Shown: piece by piece, positions 41,956-53,740 of the stretch
Layout of the letters: the number at the start of each line of letters is the position of its first letter
Position numbering within the stretch: position 1 is the first letter of the stretch
Origin: Bradyrhizobium ottawaense
GTDB taxonomy: Bacteria > Pseudomonadota > Alphaproteobacteria > Rhizobiales > Xanthobacteraceae
DNA length: 64,000 bases
Assembly (NCBI RefSeq): GCF_900099825.1
Contig: NZ_LT629693.1
Location: 4,599,001 to 4,663,000, forward strand
Direction: 5' to 3'
Notes under the pieces: model-generated
What the model saw: the letters and a program-made list of their open reading frames with translations, nothing else
Database searches by the model: none
What the model was told of the DNA's origin: nothing
Translations under genes and position numbers: made by a program

Positions 41956-42615
41956 CTACTTCGCCCGCATCGCTTCCGGCGTGTCGGGTTGCATCGAGGG
42001 ATGGGCCTTGGCGAATTCCGGCAAGGCCATCGCGGTCTCGAAGATCCGCTTCACGGTCGGGTAGGGGCCAAGATCGATCTGCTGCGTCACCGCCGCGGTG
42101 ACGTGGCCGACCATGCAGATGTCGGCGAAGGTCGGCGCATCGCCGTGACAGAAGCCTCCGGTGCCCTTGTCGCCGGCGAGATGGCCTTCCAATGCGGCCA
42201 GCGTCTCCACCGTCCAGTGCCGGCGCCACGCCGCTTGCTGGGTGTCGCGCAAATTCAGTTCGTGGTCGAGGTAGCGCCGCACCCGCGGCACCAGCAGCGG
42301 ATGGCCTTCGCAGGCCACGATCTGTGCCAGACCGCGAACCCGGGCGCGGCCTTTTCGGTCGGCCGGCAGCAGCGGCGGCGCGGGATGCGTCTCCTCGAGA
42401 TATTCGAGGATCGCGAGCGACTGGAACAGCGTGGTGCCGTCGTCGAGCACCAGCGAAGGCAGCGCCATCTGCGGATTGATCTCGCGATACGCCGCGTCGC
42501 GGTGCGCATTGGCGTCGAGGTCGATGAAGACGACGTCGGCAGCGACCTTCTTCAGGTTGAGCGCGATGCGAACCCGAAAACTCGCCAGCGATCGCCAGAA
42601 GGAAAAGAACTTCAT
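41956..42615 (-). CDS. Maleylacetoacetate isomerase-like glutathione S-transferase (zeta class)
   Basis: Glutathione-dependent isomerase or transferase of 219 residues. SLASFRVRIALNLKKV near residues 9-24 corresponds to the zeta-class SSCSxRVRIAL motif; LPSLVLDDGTTLFQSLAILEYLEETHPAPPLLP and FCHGDAPTFADICMVG follow. Zeta enzymes act in tyrosine/homogentisate breakdown, but no other gene of that pathway is here, so the substrate is open. The serine-rich active motif is altered (SLAS in place of SSCS). The ATG at 42615 has GGAG eight bases upstream; an in-frame ATG at 42633 precedes that site and is less likely. Confidence 0.78.
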   Translation of the reverse strand: MKFFSFWRSLASFRVRIALNLKKVAADVVFIDLDANAHRDAAYREINPQMALPSLVLDDGTTLFQSLAILEYLEETHPAPPLLPADRKGRARVRGLAQIVACEGHPLLVPRVRRYLDHELNLRDTQQAAWRRHWTVETLAALEGHLAGDKGTGGFCHGDAPTFADICMVGHVTAAVTQQIDLGPYPTVKRIFETAMALPEFAKAHPSMQPDTPEAMRAK

Positions 42616-42662
42616 GGGGGAGGCTCCGCACATCCATCATCTTCGAGAAGCATTCTTGAAAG

Positions 42663-42693
42663 AAGATGGATCACCGGGTCAAGCCCGGTGACG
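42663..42693. repeat. Half copy of a D/F-type palindromic repeat
   Basis: GATGGATCACCGGGTCAAGCC followed by CGGTGACGAC forms a small hairpin next to the family A element at 42714. Confidence 0.5.
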
Positions 42694-42713
42694 ACGAGCT
42701 GCAGTGCGCTTCT

Positions 42714-42896
42714 CTTACCCTCCCCTGGAGGGGGAGGGTCGGTTCGCATGGAGCGAAGCGAAATGCGAAACGGGGTGGGGTGATCTCTCAGCTCGGGCAC
42801 TGTTCGCGGGGAGGGACTGTCACCCCACCCCGCCGCGCGTTGCGCGTCGACCCACGAGCGAGCTTCGCTCGTCTCGGACCCCTCCAGGGGAGGGTG
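42714..42896. repeat. Repeat family A, complete inverted pair without gene (A6)
   Basis: Same structure as 36646-36835: CTTACCCTCCCCTGGAGGGG at the left and CCCCTCCAGGGGAGGGTG at the right, with a conserved centre TCTCTCAGCTCGGGCACTGT. It lies immediately downstream of the metH stop codon. Confidence 0.8.
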
Positions 42897-42904
42897 CGAT
42901 CCCG

Positions 42905-46765
<3,861 letters not shown>

Positions 46766-46768
46766 GGA

Positions 46769-47680
46769 TCAGGCAGCCTTCTGTGCGCCAGCGGGGCGGA
46801 TGCCCAACAAATGGCTGATCGCAAACACGAGGTCCGCGCGGTTCATGGTGTAGAAATGAAAGGTATCGACGCCGTGCTTGGCGAGCTTCTGCACCTGGCC
46901 GGCCGCGACGGTGGCGGCGACCAGCTTGCGGGTTTCGGCGTCGTCGTCGAGGCCCTCGAACTTGTCCGCCAGCCACGACGGCACGGTGGTGCCTGCGCGG
47001 GTCACGAAGCCGCGCGCCTGCTTGAAATTGTGCATCGGCATGATGCCCGGCACGACCGGGATATCGATGCCGTGGGCGCGGACGCGGTCGAGGTAACGGA
47101 AGTAGAGATCGTTATCGAAGAACACCTGGGTGATGGCGCGGGTAGCACCCGCATCGACCTTGGCCTTGAGCGTGTCGATGTCGGCATCCAGGCTCGGGCT
47201 CTCCGGGTGCTTCTCCGGATAGGCCGACACCGAAATTTCGATATCGGGATAGCGCTTCTTGATGCCTTCGATCAGGTCCGGCGAACTTTGATAGCCGTCG
47301 GGATGCGCCTGATAGGCGGTGCCGATGCCGGTGGTGGGATCGCCACGCAGCGCGACGATGTGGCGGACGCCGACGTCGTGATAGCGCGCCACCACGTCGT
47401 CGATCTCGCCTTTGGGCGCCCCGACGCAGGTCAGATGCGCGGCCGGCGTAAGCCGAGTCTCTTTCAGGATGCGGGCGATGGTCGAATGGGTACGCTCGCG
47501 CGTCGATCCGCCGGCGCCATAGGTCACCGAGACGAAGTTGGGGGCGAGCGGCGCCAGCCGGTTGACGGTCTCCCACAGGGAACGCTCCATCTCCTCGGTC
47601 TTCGGCGGGAAGAATTCGAAGGAGATCTTTGGCGAGTGGAGCGCACGGCCATCGGGTGCGGGGGAGGTAACCTCGGTCAT
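46769..47680 (-). CDS. metF: Methylenetetrahydrofolate reductase
   Basis: FAD enzyme that reduces 5,10-methylenetetrahydrofolate to the methyl donor used by MetH. From the ATG at 47680 it has 303 residues, the normal MetF size. The start ISFEFFPPKTEEMERSLW, then FVSVTYGAGGSTRERT, HLTCVGAPKGEID, and AYPEKHPESPSLDADIDTLKAKVDAGATRAITQVFFDN are characteristic. The frame is open to 47731, but the added residues are atypical and the shorter start fits homologues better; the ribosome site is weak for both. It is cotranscribed with metH. Confidence 0.95.
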   Translation of the reverse strand: MTEVTSPAPDGRALHSPKISFEFFPPKTEEMERSLWETVNRLAPLAPNFVSVTYGAGGSTRERTHSTIARILKETRLTPAAHLTCVGAPKGEIDDVVARYHDVGVRHIVALRGDPTTGIGTAYQAHPDGYQSSPDLIEGIKKRYPDIEISVSAYPEKHPESPSLDADIDTLKAKVDAGATRAITQVFFDNDLYFRYLDRVRAHGIDIPVVPGIMPMHNFKQARGFVTRAGTTVPSWLADKFEGLDDDAETRKLVAATVAAGQVQKLAKHGVDTFHFYTMNRADLVFAISHLLGIRPAGAQKAA

Positions 47681-47791
47681 GGCAGTCGCGGAGCTCCACA
47701 GGATTGGGCCAACATCAGGCCTGGCGGCCATCGGCTAAACTAAGCCAAATGCGACGCTCCAGACAGCCCATCAGGCATGGGAAATTGCCCA

Positions 47792-47810
47792 TCAGATATG
47801 AAATATCTGA
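47792..47810. promoter_or_regulatory. Candidate operator upstream of metF
   Basis: TCAGATAT and ATATCTGA form a perfect palindrome around three bases, 112 bases before the metF start. An ArsR-type regulator sensing S-adenosylhomocysteine is one possible ligand for such a site next to metF-metH, but no regulator gene is adjacent, so this is speculative. Confidence 0.4.
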
Positions 47811-47865
47811 GGAATTCGCTTCAGAATCGCGATGGGTGGGCAGGCATGGTCAGGAAGCTATCTTG

Positions 47866-47897
47866 TCATAATATGTAGTTATTTCAATATATTATGA
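47866..47897. promoter_or_regulatory. AT-rich palindrome in the divergent metF/oxidoreductase gap
   Basis: Perfect 9-bp arms TCATAATAT and ATATTATGA are separated by 14 bases, the same geometry as the palindrome before couR. The surrounding 396-base gap (47681-48076) is AT-rich from about 47860 to 47975 and probably holds the divergent promoters. No gene or recognised riboswitch was found in it. Confidence 0.4.
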
Positions 47898-48076
47898 TGA
47901 TTTTGGCGCTTGATCCTGCTGCGGATCGGATATTGGGCAGTATCGAGCTATATGATATTTGTTATATTTCATCCCACTTGCACTGGTCGTTGGCCGCATC
48001 TCATGCCCGCCGGCGCGGGCCTGATCTGCACGTCGGCACCCTTTGTCGCCGGCGCTTGCCGCACTAGCTTAGCGCC

Positions 48077-49099
48077 ATGATCCCGCTTTCCGTTCTCGAC
48101 CTTTCCGTCGTCACCACCGGCACCCGACCAGCCGCGGCACTGCGCAACAGCATTGATCTGGCGCGCCATGTCGATGCTCTCGGCTACGTCCGCTACTGGC
48201 TTGCCGAGCATCACAATCTGGCTTCGGTCGCGAGCCCCGCGCCCGACCTGATGATCGGGCAGATCGCCGCGGTGACCAAAAACATCCGCGTCGGTTCTGG
48301 CGGCGTGATGCTGCCCAACCACGCGCCGCTGGTGGTGGCCGAACGCTTCAAGATGCTGGAGGCGCTGTTTCCCGGCCGCATCGATCTCGGGCTCGGCCGC
48401 GCGCCCGGCACCGATGGCGCGACCGCGCATGCTTTGCGCAGCCGGCTCGACCGCCGCGAGGGCGACGATTTTCTCGAACGGCTGCAGGAACTGATCCTGT
48501 GGGAGACCCGCGGCTTTCCGGCGGGCCATCCCTACAACAATGTGGTGGCGATGCCCGATGACGTGCCGCTGCCGCCGATCTGGCTGCTCGGTTCGTCCGA
48601 CTACTCCTCGGAGCTTGCCGCGCAAGTCGGCATGGGCTTCGCGTTCGCGCATCATTTCGCGTCCTATGACGCGGTCGCGGCGATGACCAACTACCATGCG
48701 CATTTCAAGTCGGAAGGCGGCTGGATCGCGAAGCCGCACGGCATTCTCGCGATTGCCGCCGTTGCCGCGGAGACTGATGCGGAAGCCGAGAAGCTGGCGT
48801 CCTCGATGGACCTCAACCGCCTGCGCAGGGATCGCGGACAGTTTCTGCCGCTGCCCAGCGTCGAAGAAGCGCTGGCCTATCCCTATACGGATAGCGAGCG
48901 CGCCTCGATCATGCGCAACCGTTCGCGGCTGTTCGTCGGCAGCCCTGCGACCATCCAATCGAAGCTGCAGCCGATGCTGGACGCGGCGAAACCCGATGAG
49001 CTGATGATCATCACCGCGGTCTACGACCACGACGCGCGCAAGAAGTCCTACAGCCTGCTGGCGGATGCGTTCGGGGTGGGCAAGAAGGTGGCGGCGTAA
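48077..49099 (+). CDS. LLM class flavin-dependent oxidoreductase (luciferase-like)
   Basis: FMN-dependent monooxygenase of the bacterial luciferase-like superfamily, 340 residues, TIM-barrel fold. Diagnostic segments are SVLDLSVVTTGTRPAAALRNSIDLARHVDALGYVRYWLAEHHNL near the N-terminus, RVGSGGVMLPNHAPLVVAERFKMLEALFPGRIDLGLGRAPGTD in the middle and PPIWLLGSSDYSSELAAQVGMGFAFAHHF (phosphate-binding region). It belongs to the MsnO8/YhbW type, whose natural substrates are unknown. It is monocistronic, divergent from metF, and followed by a family E palindrome. Confidence 0.88.
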   Translation: MIPLSVLDLSVVTTGTRPAAALRNSIDLARHVDALGYVRYWLAEHHNLASVASPAPDLMIGQIAAVTKNIRVGSGGVMLPNHAPLVVAERFKMLEALFPGRIDLGLGRAPGTDGATAHALRSRLDRREGDDFLERLQELILWETRGFPAGHPYNNVVAMPDDVPLPPIWLLGSSDYSSELAAQVGMGFAFAHHFASYDAVAAMTNYHAHFKSEGGWIAKPHGILAIAAVAAETDAEAEKLASSMDLNRLRRDRGQFLPLPSVEEALAYPYTDSERASIMRNRSRLFVGSPATIQSKLQPMLDAAKPDELMIITAVYDHDARKKSYSLLADAFGVGKKVAA

Positions 49100-49102
49100 T
49101 AC

Positions 49103-49225
49103 CGTCGTCCCGGCCTTGAGCCGGGACCCATACCGCGTGATCTACCTATGAACCAGTGTAGTAGACACCGTCTGAAGCAATTGCATTCGGTGGCTATGGG
49201 TCCCGGCTCAAGGCCGGGACGACGG
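49103..49225. repeat. Palindromic intergenic repeat, family E (copy 2)
   Basis: CGTCGTCCCGGCCTTGAGCC faces GGCTCAAGGCCGGGACGACG, with GGGACCCATA / TATGGGTCCC inner arms. It fills the gap between the convergent oxidoreductase and pheA genes. Confidence 0.82.
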
Positions 49226-49230
49226 GAAGA

Positions 49231-50091
49231 TCAATCCCCGTTGCCGCTGAACGTCGCCCGGAACGGCTGCGCCGGATAGACGCCGACGATGCGGAATTCG
49301 CGCGAGAAGAACTTCAGTTCCTCCAGCGCAAACGCGAGGCCCTTGTCGTCGGGATGTCCGTCGACATCGGCATAGAATTGCGTCGCGAAGAATTCACCGT
49401 CGACCATGTAGCTCTCGAGCTTGGTCATGTTGACGCTGTTGGTGGCGAAACCGCCGAGCGCCTTGTAGAGCGCGGCGGGTAGATTACGCACCCGGAAAAC
49501 AAAAGAGGTGACCAGCGGACCGGAGCCCTGCGCGGCCCATTTTTCCTCGCGCGCCAGCACCACGAAGCGGGTGGTGTTGTGGGTCTCGTCCTCGACGTCT
49601 TCGGCCAGGATATCGAGGCCGTAGATTTCGGATGCGAGTCGTGAGGCGATCGAGGCGCAGGATTTGTCGCCGCGTTCGGCGACGATGCGCGCGCTGCCGG
49701 CGGTATCGCCCGACACGATCGGCTTGATGCCGAGCTTGCGGATGATGCGGCGGCACTGGCCGAGCGCGTGGACGTGGCTCTCGACGGACTTGATATCGGC
49801 GAGCTTGCCGCCGCGCGGGGCCATCAACTGATGATGGATCGGCAAAAACCATTCGCCGACGATGAACAGGCCGGACTGCGGCAACAGGTGATGGATGTCG
49901 GCGACGCGGCCGGCGACCGAATTCTCGATCGGGATCATGCCAAGATCGGCCTCGCCCGAGGCGATCGCGGCCAGCGCGTCCTCGAAGGTCGGGCACGGTA
50001 ACGGTTCGGCGTCCGGATAGGCCTCGACGATGGCGATATGGGAATTCGCGCCAGGCTCGCCCTGGAATGCGATTTTCAGCTTCTGGGTCAT
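49231..50091 (-). CDS. pheA: Prephenate dehydratase
   Basis: Converts prephenate to phenylpyruvate, the committed step to phenylalanine. The 286-residue monofunctional form has IAFQGEPGANSHIA at the start, GMIPIENSVAGRVADIHHLL near residues 55-75 and the catalytic TTRF in DETHNTTRFVVLAREE near residue 179. A C-terminal ACT domain (VTSFVFRVRNLPAALYKALGGFATNSVNMTKLESYMV) is present for phenylalanine feedback. No chorismate mutase domain is fused, unlike the E. coli enzyme. The gene starts 21 bases after the kdsB stop and is likely cotranscribed with it. Confidence 0.95.
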   Translation of the reverse strand: MTQKLKIAFQGEPGANSHIAIVEAYPDAEPLPCPTFEDALAAIASGEADLGMIPIENSVAGRVADIHHLLPQSGLFIVGEWFLPIHHQLMAPRGGKLADIKSVESHVHALGQCRRIIRKLGIKPIVSGDTAGSARIVAERGDKSCASIASRLASEIYGLDILAEDVEDETHNTTRFVVLAREEKWAAQGSGPLVTSFVFRVRNLPAALYKALGGFATNSVNMTKLESYMVDGEFFATQFYADVDGHPDDKGLAFALEELKFFSREFRIVGVYPAQPFRATFSGNGD

Positions 50092-50112
50092 GGACGGCCT
50101 TGTAACAGCGGT

Positions 50113-50853
50113 TCAATTATTTGCCAGCAGGCGGCGGGCAGTTTCGAGATCGGCCGGGGTATCGACGCCGCGCGGGACGGTATCGACGATCATGACGTCG
50201 ATCCGCATGCCGGCCTCGAGCGCGCGAAGCTGCTCCAGCTTCTCCTGTTGCTCCAGCGGCGAGGGCGGCAGCGTCACGAACCGCTCCAGCGCGGCGCGGC
50301 GATAGGCATAAAGCCCGATATGGTGGTAGCGCGGCCCGTCGCCGGTGGGGGCCGTCGCCCGCGTAAAATAAAGCGCCCGCAACCGCCGCGGGCCGATCGG
50401 GGAGCCGACCGCCTTGACCACGTTCGGGTTGGTGGCTTCTTCCTCAGTATGGATCTGGGCTGCGAGGGTTGCGATATCGACCGCGGGGTCGGCCAGCGGC
50501 GGCAGCACGTCCCGGATGTTGCCTGGCGAAATGGTCGGAAAATCGCCCTGCAGATTGACCACGATTTCGATCTTCCCCTGAGGATCGAGCTGTTTCAGGG
50601 CCTCATAGATCCGGTCCGAGCCGGAGGGGTGGTCGGGGCGGGTCATGACCACCTCGCCGCCATGGAGTTTCACGGCCGCCGCGATCTCAGGCGTGTCGGT
50701 GGCGACCGCGACCCGGCCGATCTGTGCCTCTTCCGCCCGCCGCAACACATGGACGATCATCGGCAGGCCGCCGATGTCCAGCAGCGGCTTGCCCGGCAGG
50801 CGGGTCGCTGCCATGCGAGCGGGAATCAGCACCAGAGTACGGGTTTCGGTCAT
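50113..50853 (-). CDS. kdsB: 3-deoxy-manno-octulosonate cytidylyltransferase
   Basis: Activates KDO with CTP to CMP-KDO for lipopolysaccharide core assembly, in the cytoplasm. The 246-residue product has [33 protein letters not shown] at the N-terminus (nucleotide-binding loop), [31 protein letters not shown] and [18 protein letters not shown], all typical of KdsB. QGDFP carries the metal-binding aspartate. It is the first gene of a two-gene unit with pheA and is divergent from cycM across a 208-base gap in which I see nothing specific. Confidence 0.95.
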   Translation of the reverse strand: MTETRTLVLIPARMAATRLPGKPLLDIGGLPMIVHVLRRAEEAQIGRVAVATDTPEIAAAVKLHGGEVVMTRPDHPSGSDRIYEALKQLDPQGKIEIVVNLQGDFPTISPGNIRDVLPPLADPAVDIATLAAQIHTEEEATNPNVVKAVGSPIGPRRLRALYFTRATAPTGDGPRYHHIGLYAYRRAALERFVTLPPSPLEQQEKLEQLRALEAGMRIDVMIVDTVPRGVDTPADLETARRLLANN

Positions 50854-51061
50854 GGGAGCGCGGTCAGAGGCGGCCTCGAAAACAGGCCGGAAATAATGGG
50901 GATTGGCGGAAAGTCGGGGCGTTTATACGGGTTGCCAGAGCCCGGGCAAACCGATATCTCAACCCTGCTGAGGGTGCAGCGCGAAAGCCTGATTCCTGAT
51001 GCTATCCCGCGGCCGTTCTGCCGGCCTTACGTCGACCTTCAGGGCTGGAGCCTGATCCGCA

Positions 51062-51613
51062 ATGGACTCCTTCGAACTCAATAAGATCATCGGTGCCGTC
51101 CTCGGTACCTGCATCCTGCTTCTGGTGACGAGCTTTGGCGCCGGCGCGATTTTCTCGCCCAAGATGCCGGAAAAACCGGGCTTCGAGATCGCCGTGAAGG
51201 AAACGGCCCACGAAGGTGGCGCCAAGGAAGCTGCCGCGCCGTCCGAGCCGATCGAAAAGCTGCTGCAGACTGCTTCCGTCGAGAAGGGTGCCGCCGCCGC
51301 CAAGAAGTGCGCGGCCTGCCACACCTTCGAAAAGGGCGGCCCCAACCGCGTCGGCCCGAACCTGTTCGGCATTGTCAACGACCACAGGGGCGAGGGACGT
51401 GGCGGCTTTAATTTCTCGGCGGCCATGAAGGCCAAGGGCGGCGAGTGGACGTTCGACGATCTCAACAAGTTCATCGCCAATCCGAAGGGCTTCATCCCCG
51501 GTACCGCCATGGGCTTTGCCGGTATCCCGAAGGACAGCGAGCGGGCCGACGTGATCGCTTATCTGGCCACGCTGGCCGACAAGCCGGTTCCGCTTCCGAC
51601 GGCGGCGAAATAA
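51062..51613 (+). CDS. cycM: Membrane-anchored cytochrome c (CycM-like)
   Basis: Class I c-type cytochrome of 183 residues held by an uncleaved N-terminal helix (about residues 9-31, IIGAVLGTCILLLVTSFGAGAIF) with the haem domain in the periplasm. The haem-binding CAACH is at residues 83-87 and the sixth-ligand methionine is in GTAMGFAGIP near residue 150. A proline/glutamate/alanine-rich linker joins anchor and domain. It matches Bradyrhizobium CycM, which passes electrons from the bc1 complex to the aa3-type oxidase (known from memory). Monocistronic, with a strong terminator downstream. Confidence 0.9.
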   Translation: MDSFELNKIIGAVLGTCILLLVTSFGAGAIFSPKMPEKPGFEIAVKETAHEGGAKEAAAPSEPIEKLLQTASVEKGAAAAKKCAACHTFEKGGPNRVGPNLFGIVNDHRGEGRGGFNFSAAMKAKGGEWTFDDLNKFIANPKGFIPGTAMGFAGIPKDSERADVIAYLATLADKPVPLPTAAK

Positions 51614-51651
51614 CATTTCCGCAGTCCGGCATGGACTTGCGCGCGACAGGA

Positions 51652-51677
51652 CGGCCAGGCATTGCCTGGCCGTTTTT
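51652..51677 (+). terminator. Rho-independent terminator after cycM
   Basis: CGGCCAGGCA and TGCCTGGCCG form a perfect stem with almost no loop and are followed by TTTTT, 39 bases after the stop codon. Confidence 0.9.
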
Positions 51678-51830
51678 CGTCAACTGATCGCATTGTCGTT
51701 ATCGGGACGTTTCGCCGCACCGTCATCGCCTTCCGGCTATTATCATGAGGAAAAAGCAACGTAATTTGTCGAACCCTTGCCTTATATTTGGCGCTGGTTA
51801 GCGCCGGGGCCGTAAACAGGAATTCCTCAT

Positions 51831-53729
51831 TTGGCGATTACCCGACGACATCTTCTGCAGGGCGGCGCCGTCGCCGCGACGGCCCCGGCGCTGGGGCTCA
51901 TCCCGTACCTTGGCGGAATTACGCCGGCGCAAGCGCAGGCGGCGCCGGATGGGCTCAAATGGCGGCACGCGCTCGCCACCTTTGGCGACATCAAATACCC
52001 GGCCGGCTTCAAGCGCTTCGACTACGTCAACCCGGATGCGCCGAAGGGCGGCCTCGTCCGTCAGCTCGAAATCGGCACCTTCGACAATTTCAACATCGTG
52101 ATTGCCGGACTTAAGGGATCGATCGCCAGCGGCGTCGGCCTCATTTTCGAGTCGCTCACCAGCCAGTCGCTCGACGAGGTGTCGACCGCCTACGGCGTGC
52201 TGGCGGAAGCGGCGGCCCATCCTGACGATTTCTCCTATGTGATTTACCGGCTGCGTCCGAATGCGCGCTGGCACGACGGCAAGCCGGTGACGCCGGCCGA
52301 CGTCATCTTCTCGTTCAACGCGCTGAAGACCAACAGCCCGATGTACAGTTCCTACTACCGTCACATCACAGGCTGCGAACAGATCGGCGAGCGCGACGTG
52401 AAGTTCGTCTTCGACGGGCCCGGCAACCGCGAACTGCCGGTGATCGCGGGCGAAGTGATGGTGTTTCCCAAACACTGGTGGGAAGGAACGGATTCACAAG
52501 GGCGCAAGCGGGATATCGCCGCGACCACGCTGGAGCCCCCGTTGGGTTCGGGTCCCTACCGCATCAAGGAATTCGTCGCCGGGCGGTCGATGCTGCTCGA
52601 GCGTGTTACGGACTATTGGGGCAAGGACATTCCGCAGGGCGTGGGACAGTATAATTTCGATCAGATCCGCTATGAATTCTTCCGCGACAGCACCGTCGCG
52701 CGCGAAGCCTTCAAGGCCGATCAGCTCGACTGGATCGCAGAGCTCAGCGCCAAGGAGTGGTCGGTGGCCTACGATTTCCCCGCCGTGCGCGAGGGCCGCG
52801 TGATCAAGGAGAAGTTTCCGGTCCTGAGCTCCGGGCGAATGCAGGGATGGGCGTTCAACCTTCGCCGCCCGCTCTTCAGGGATGCGCGGCTGCGTCGCGC
52901 CTTCAACTACGCGTTCGATTTCGAGGAAATGAACCGGCAGCTTTCGACCGGAGAGTACACAAGGGACAACAGCTATTTCGAAGGCACCGAGCTGGCCGCC
53001 AGCGGCCTCCCCGAGGGCCTCGAATTGCAGATGCTCGAAACCGTGCGGGACAAGGTGCCGGCGGAAGTATTCACCACGCCATACACCAACCCGGTGAACG
53101 GCAACCCCGAAGCGGTCCGCACCAATCTGCGCGAGGCGACGCGTCTGCTCAAGGAAGCGGGATTTGAAATCCGCGACCGCAAGCTGGTCGATCCGGCCGG
53201 ACAGCCGGTCAGCGTCGAGATTCTGAATCCCGATCCGGGCATGGAGCGGATGACGCTGTTCTACAAACCCGCGCTGGAACGTCTCGGCATCAACGTCAAC
53301 GTCCGTACCGTCGACGATGTCCAGTATCAGAACCGGATCCGCAGCTTCGACTTCGACATCACCACGGTGGTATGGGCGCAGTCGCTGTCGCCGGGCAACG
53401 AACAGCGCGAATTTTTCGGCTCGGAGGCGGCCGATCGTCCCGGAAGCCGCAACCTGCCGGGGATCAAGAATCCGGCGGTCGATGCGTTGATCGAACGGAT
53501 CATCTTCGCCAAGGATCGCGCCGAACTGGTCGCGGCCTCGAGGGCGATGGATCGGGTATTGCTCTGGAACTTCTATCTGGTTCCGCAATTCATCTATGGT
53601 TTCCAGCGTTATGCGCGCTGGGACCGCTTCAGCCACCCGGATCCCCTGCCGAAATACGGCATTTCCGGATTCCCGACCGTGTGGTGGTTCGACGCCGAAA
53701 AAGCAGCCAGGATCGGAAAGCGCAGTTGA
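51831..53729 (+). CDS. Peptide ABC transporter substrate-binding protein, Tat-exported (YejA-like, copy 1)
   Basis: Periplasmic receptor of family 5 (DppA/OppA/YejA type), 632 residues. The N-terminus ITRRHLLQGGAVAATAPALGLIPY is a twin-arginine signal. The start codon is TTG (51831) with AGGAATTCC upstream; no better start is in frame. The mature protein has the YejA hallmark ATFGDIKYPAGFKRFDYVNPDAPKGG and the type-5 ARWHDGKPVTPADVIFSFNAL and GSGPYRIKEF segments. A paralogue follows after 11 bases, then the YejB, YejE and YejF genes. The family imports oligopeptides, including microcin C-like compounds. Confidence 0.88.
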   Translation: MAITRRHLLQGGAVAATAPALGLIPYLGGITPAQAQAAPDGLKWRHALATFGDIKYPAGFKRFDYVNPDAPKGGLVRQLEIGTFDNFNIVIAGLKGSIASGVGLIFESLTSQSLDEVSTAYGVLAEAAAHPDDFSYVIYRLRPNARWHDGKPVTPADVIFSFNALKTNSPMYSSYYRHITGCEQIGERDVKFVFDGPGNRELPVIAGEVMVFPKHWWEGTDSQGRKRDIAATTLEPPLGSGPYRIKEFVAGRSMLLERVTDYWGKDIPQGVGQYNFDQIRYEFFRDSTVAREAFKADQLDWIAELSAKEWSVAYDFPAVREGRVIKEKFPVLSSGRMQGWAFNLRRPLFRDARLRRAFNYAFDFEEMNRQLSTGEYTRDNSYFEGTELAASGLPEGLELQMLETVRDKVPAEVFTTPYTNPVNGNPEAVRTNLREATRLLKEAGFEIRDRKLVDPAGQPVSVEILNPDPGMERMTLFYKPALERLGINVNVRTVDDVQYQNRIRSFDFDITTVVWAQSLSPGNEQREFFGSEAADRPGSRNLPGIKNPAVDALIERIIFAKDRAELVAASRAMDRVLLWNFYLVPQFIYGFQRYARWDRFSHPDPLPKYGISGFPTVWWFDAEKAARIGKRS

Positions 53730-53740
53730 AGGAATCGTCC

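Noticed and set aside
47681..48076. Possible SAM or SAH riboswitch upstream of metF
   Set aside because: I could not find the conserved core of any riboswitch class I know in the metF leader; only simple palindromes are evident.
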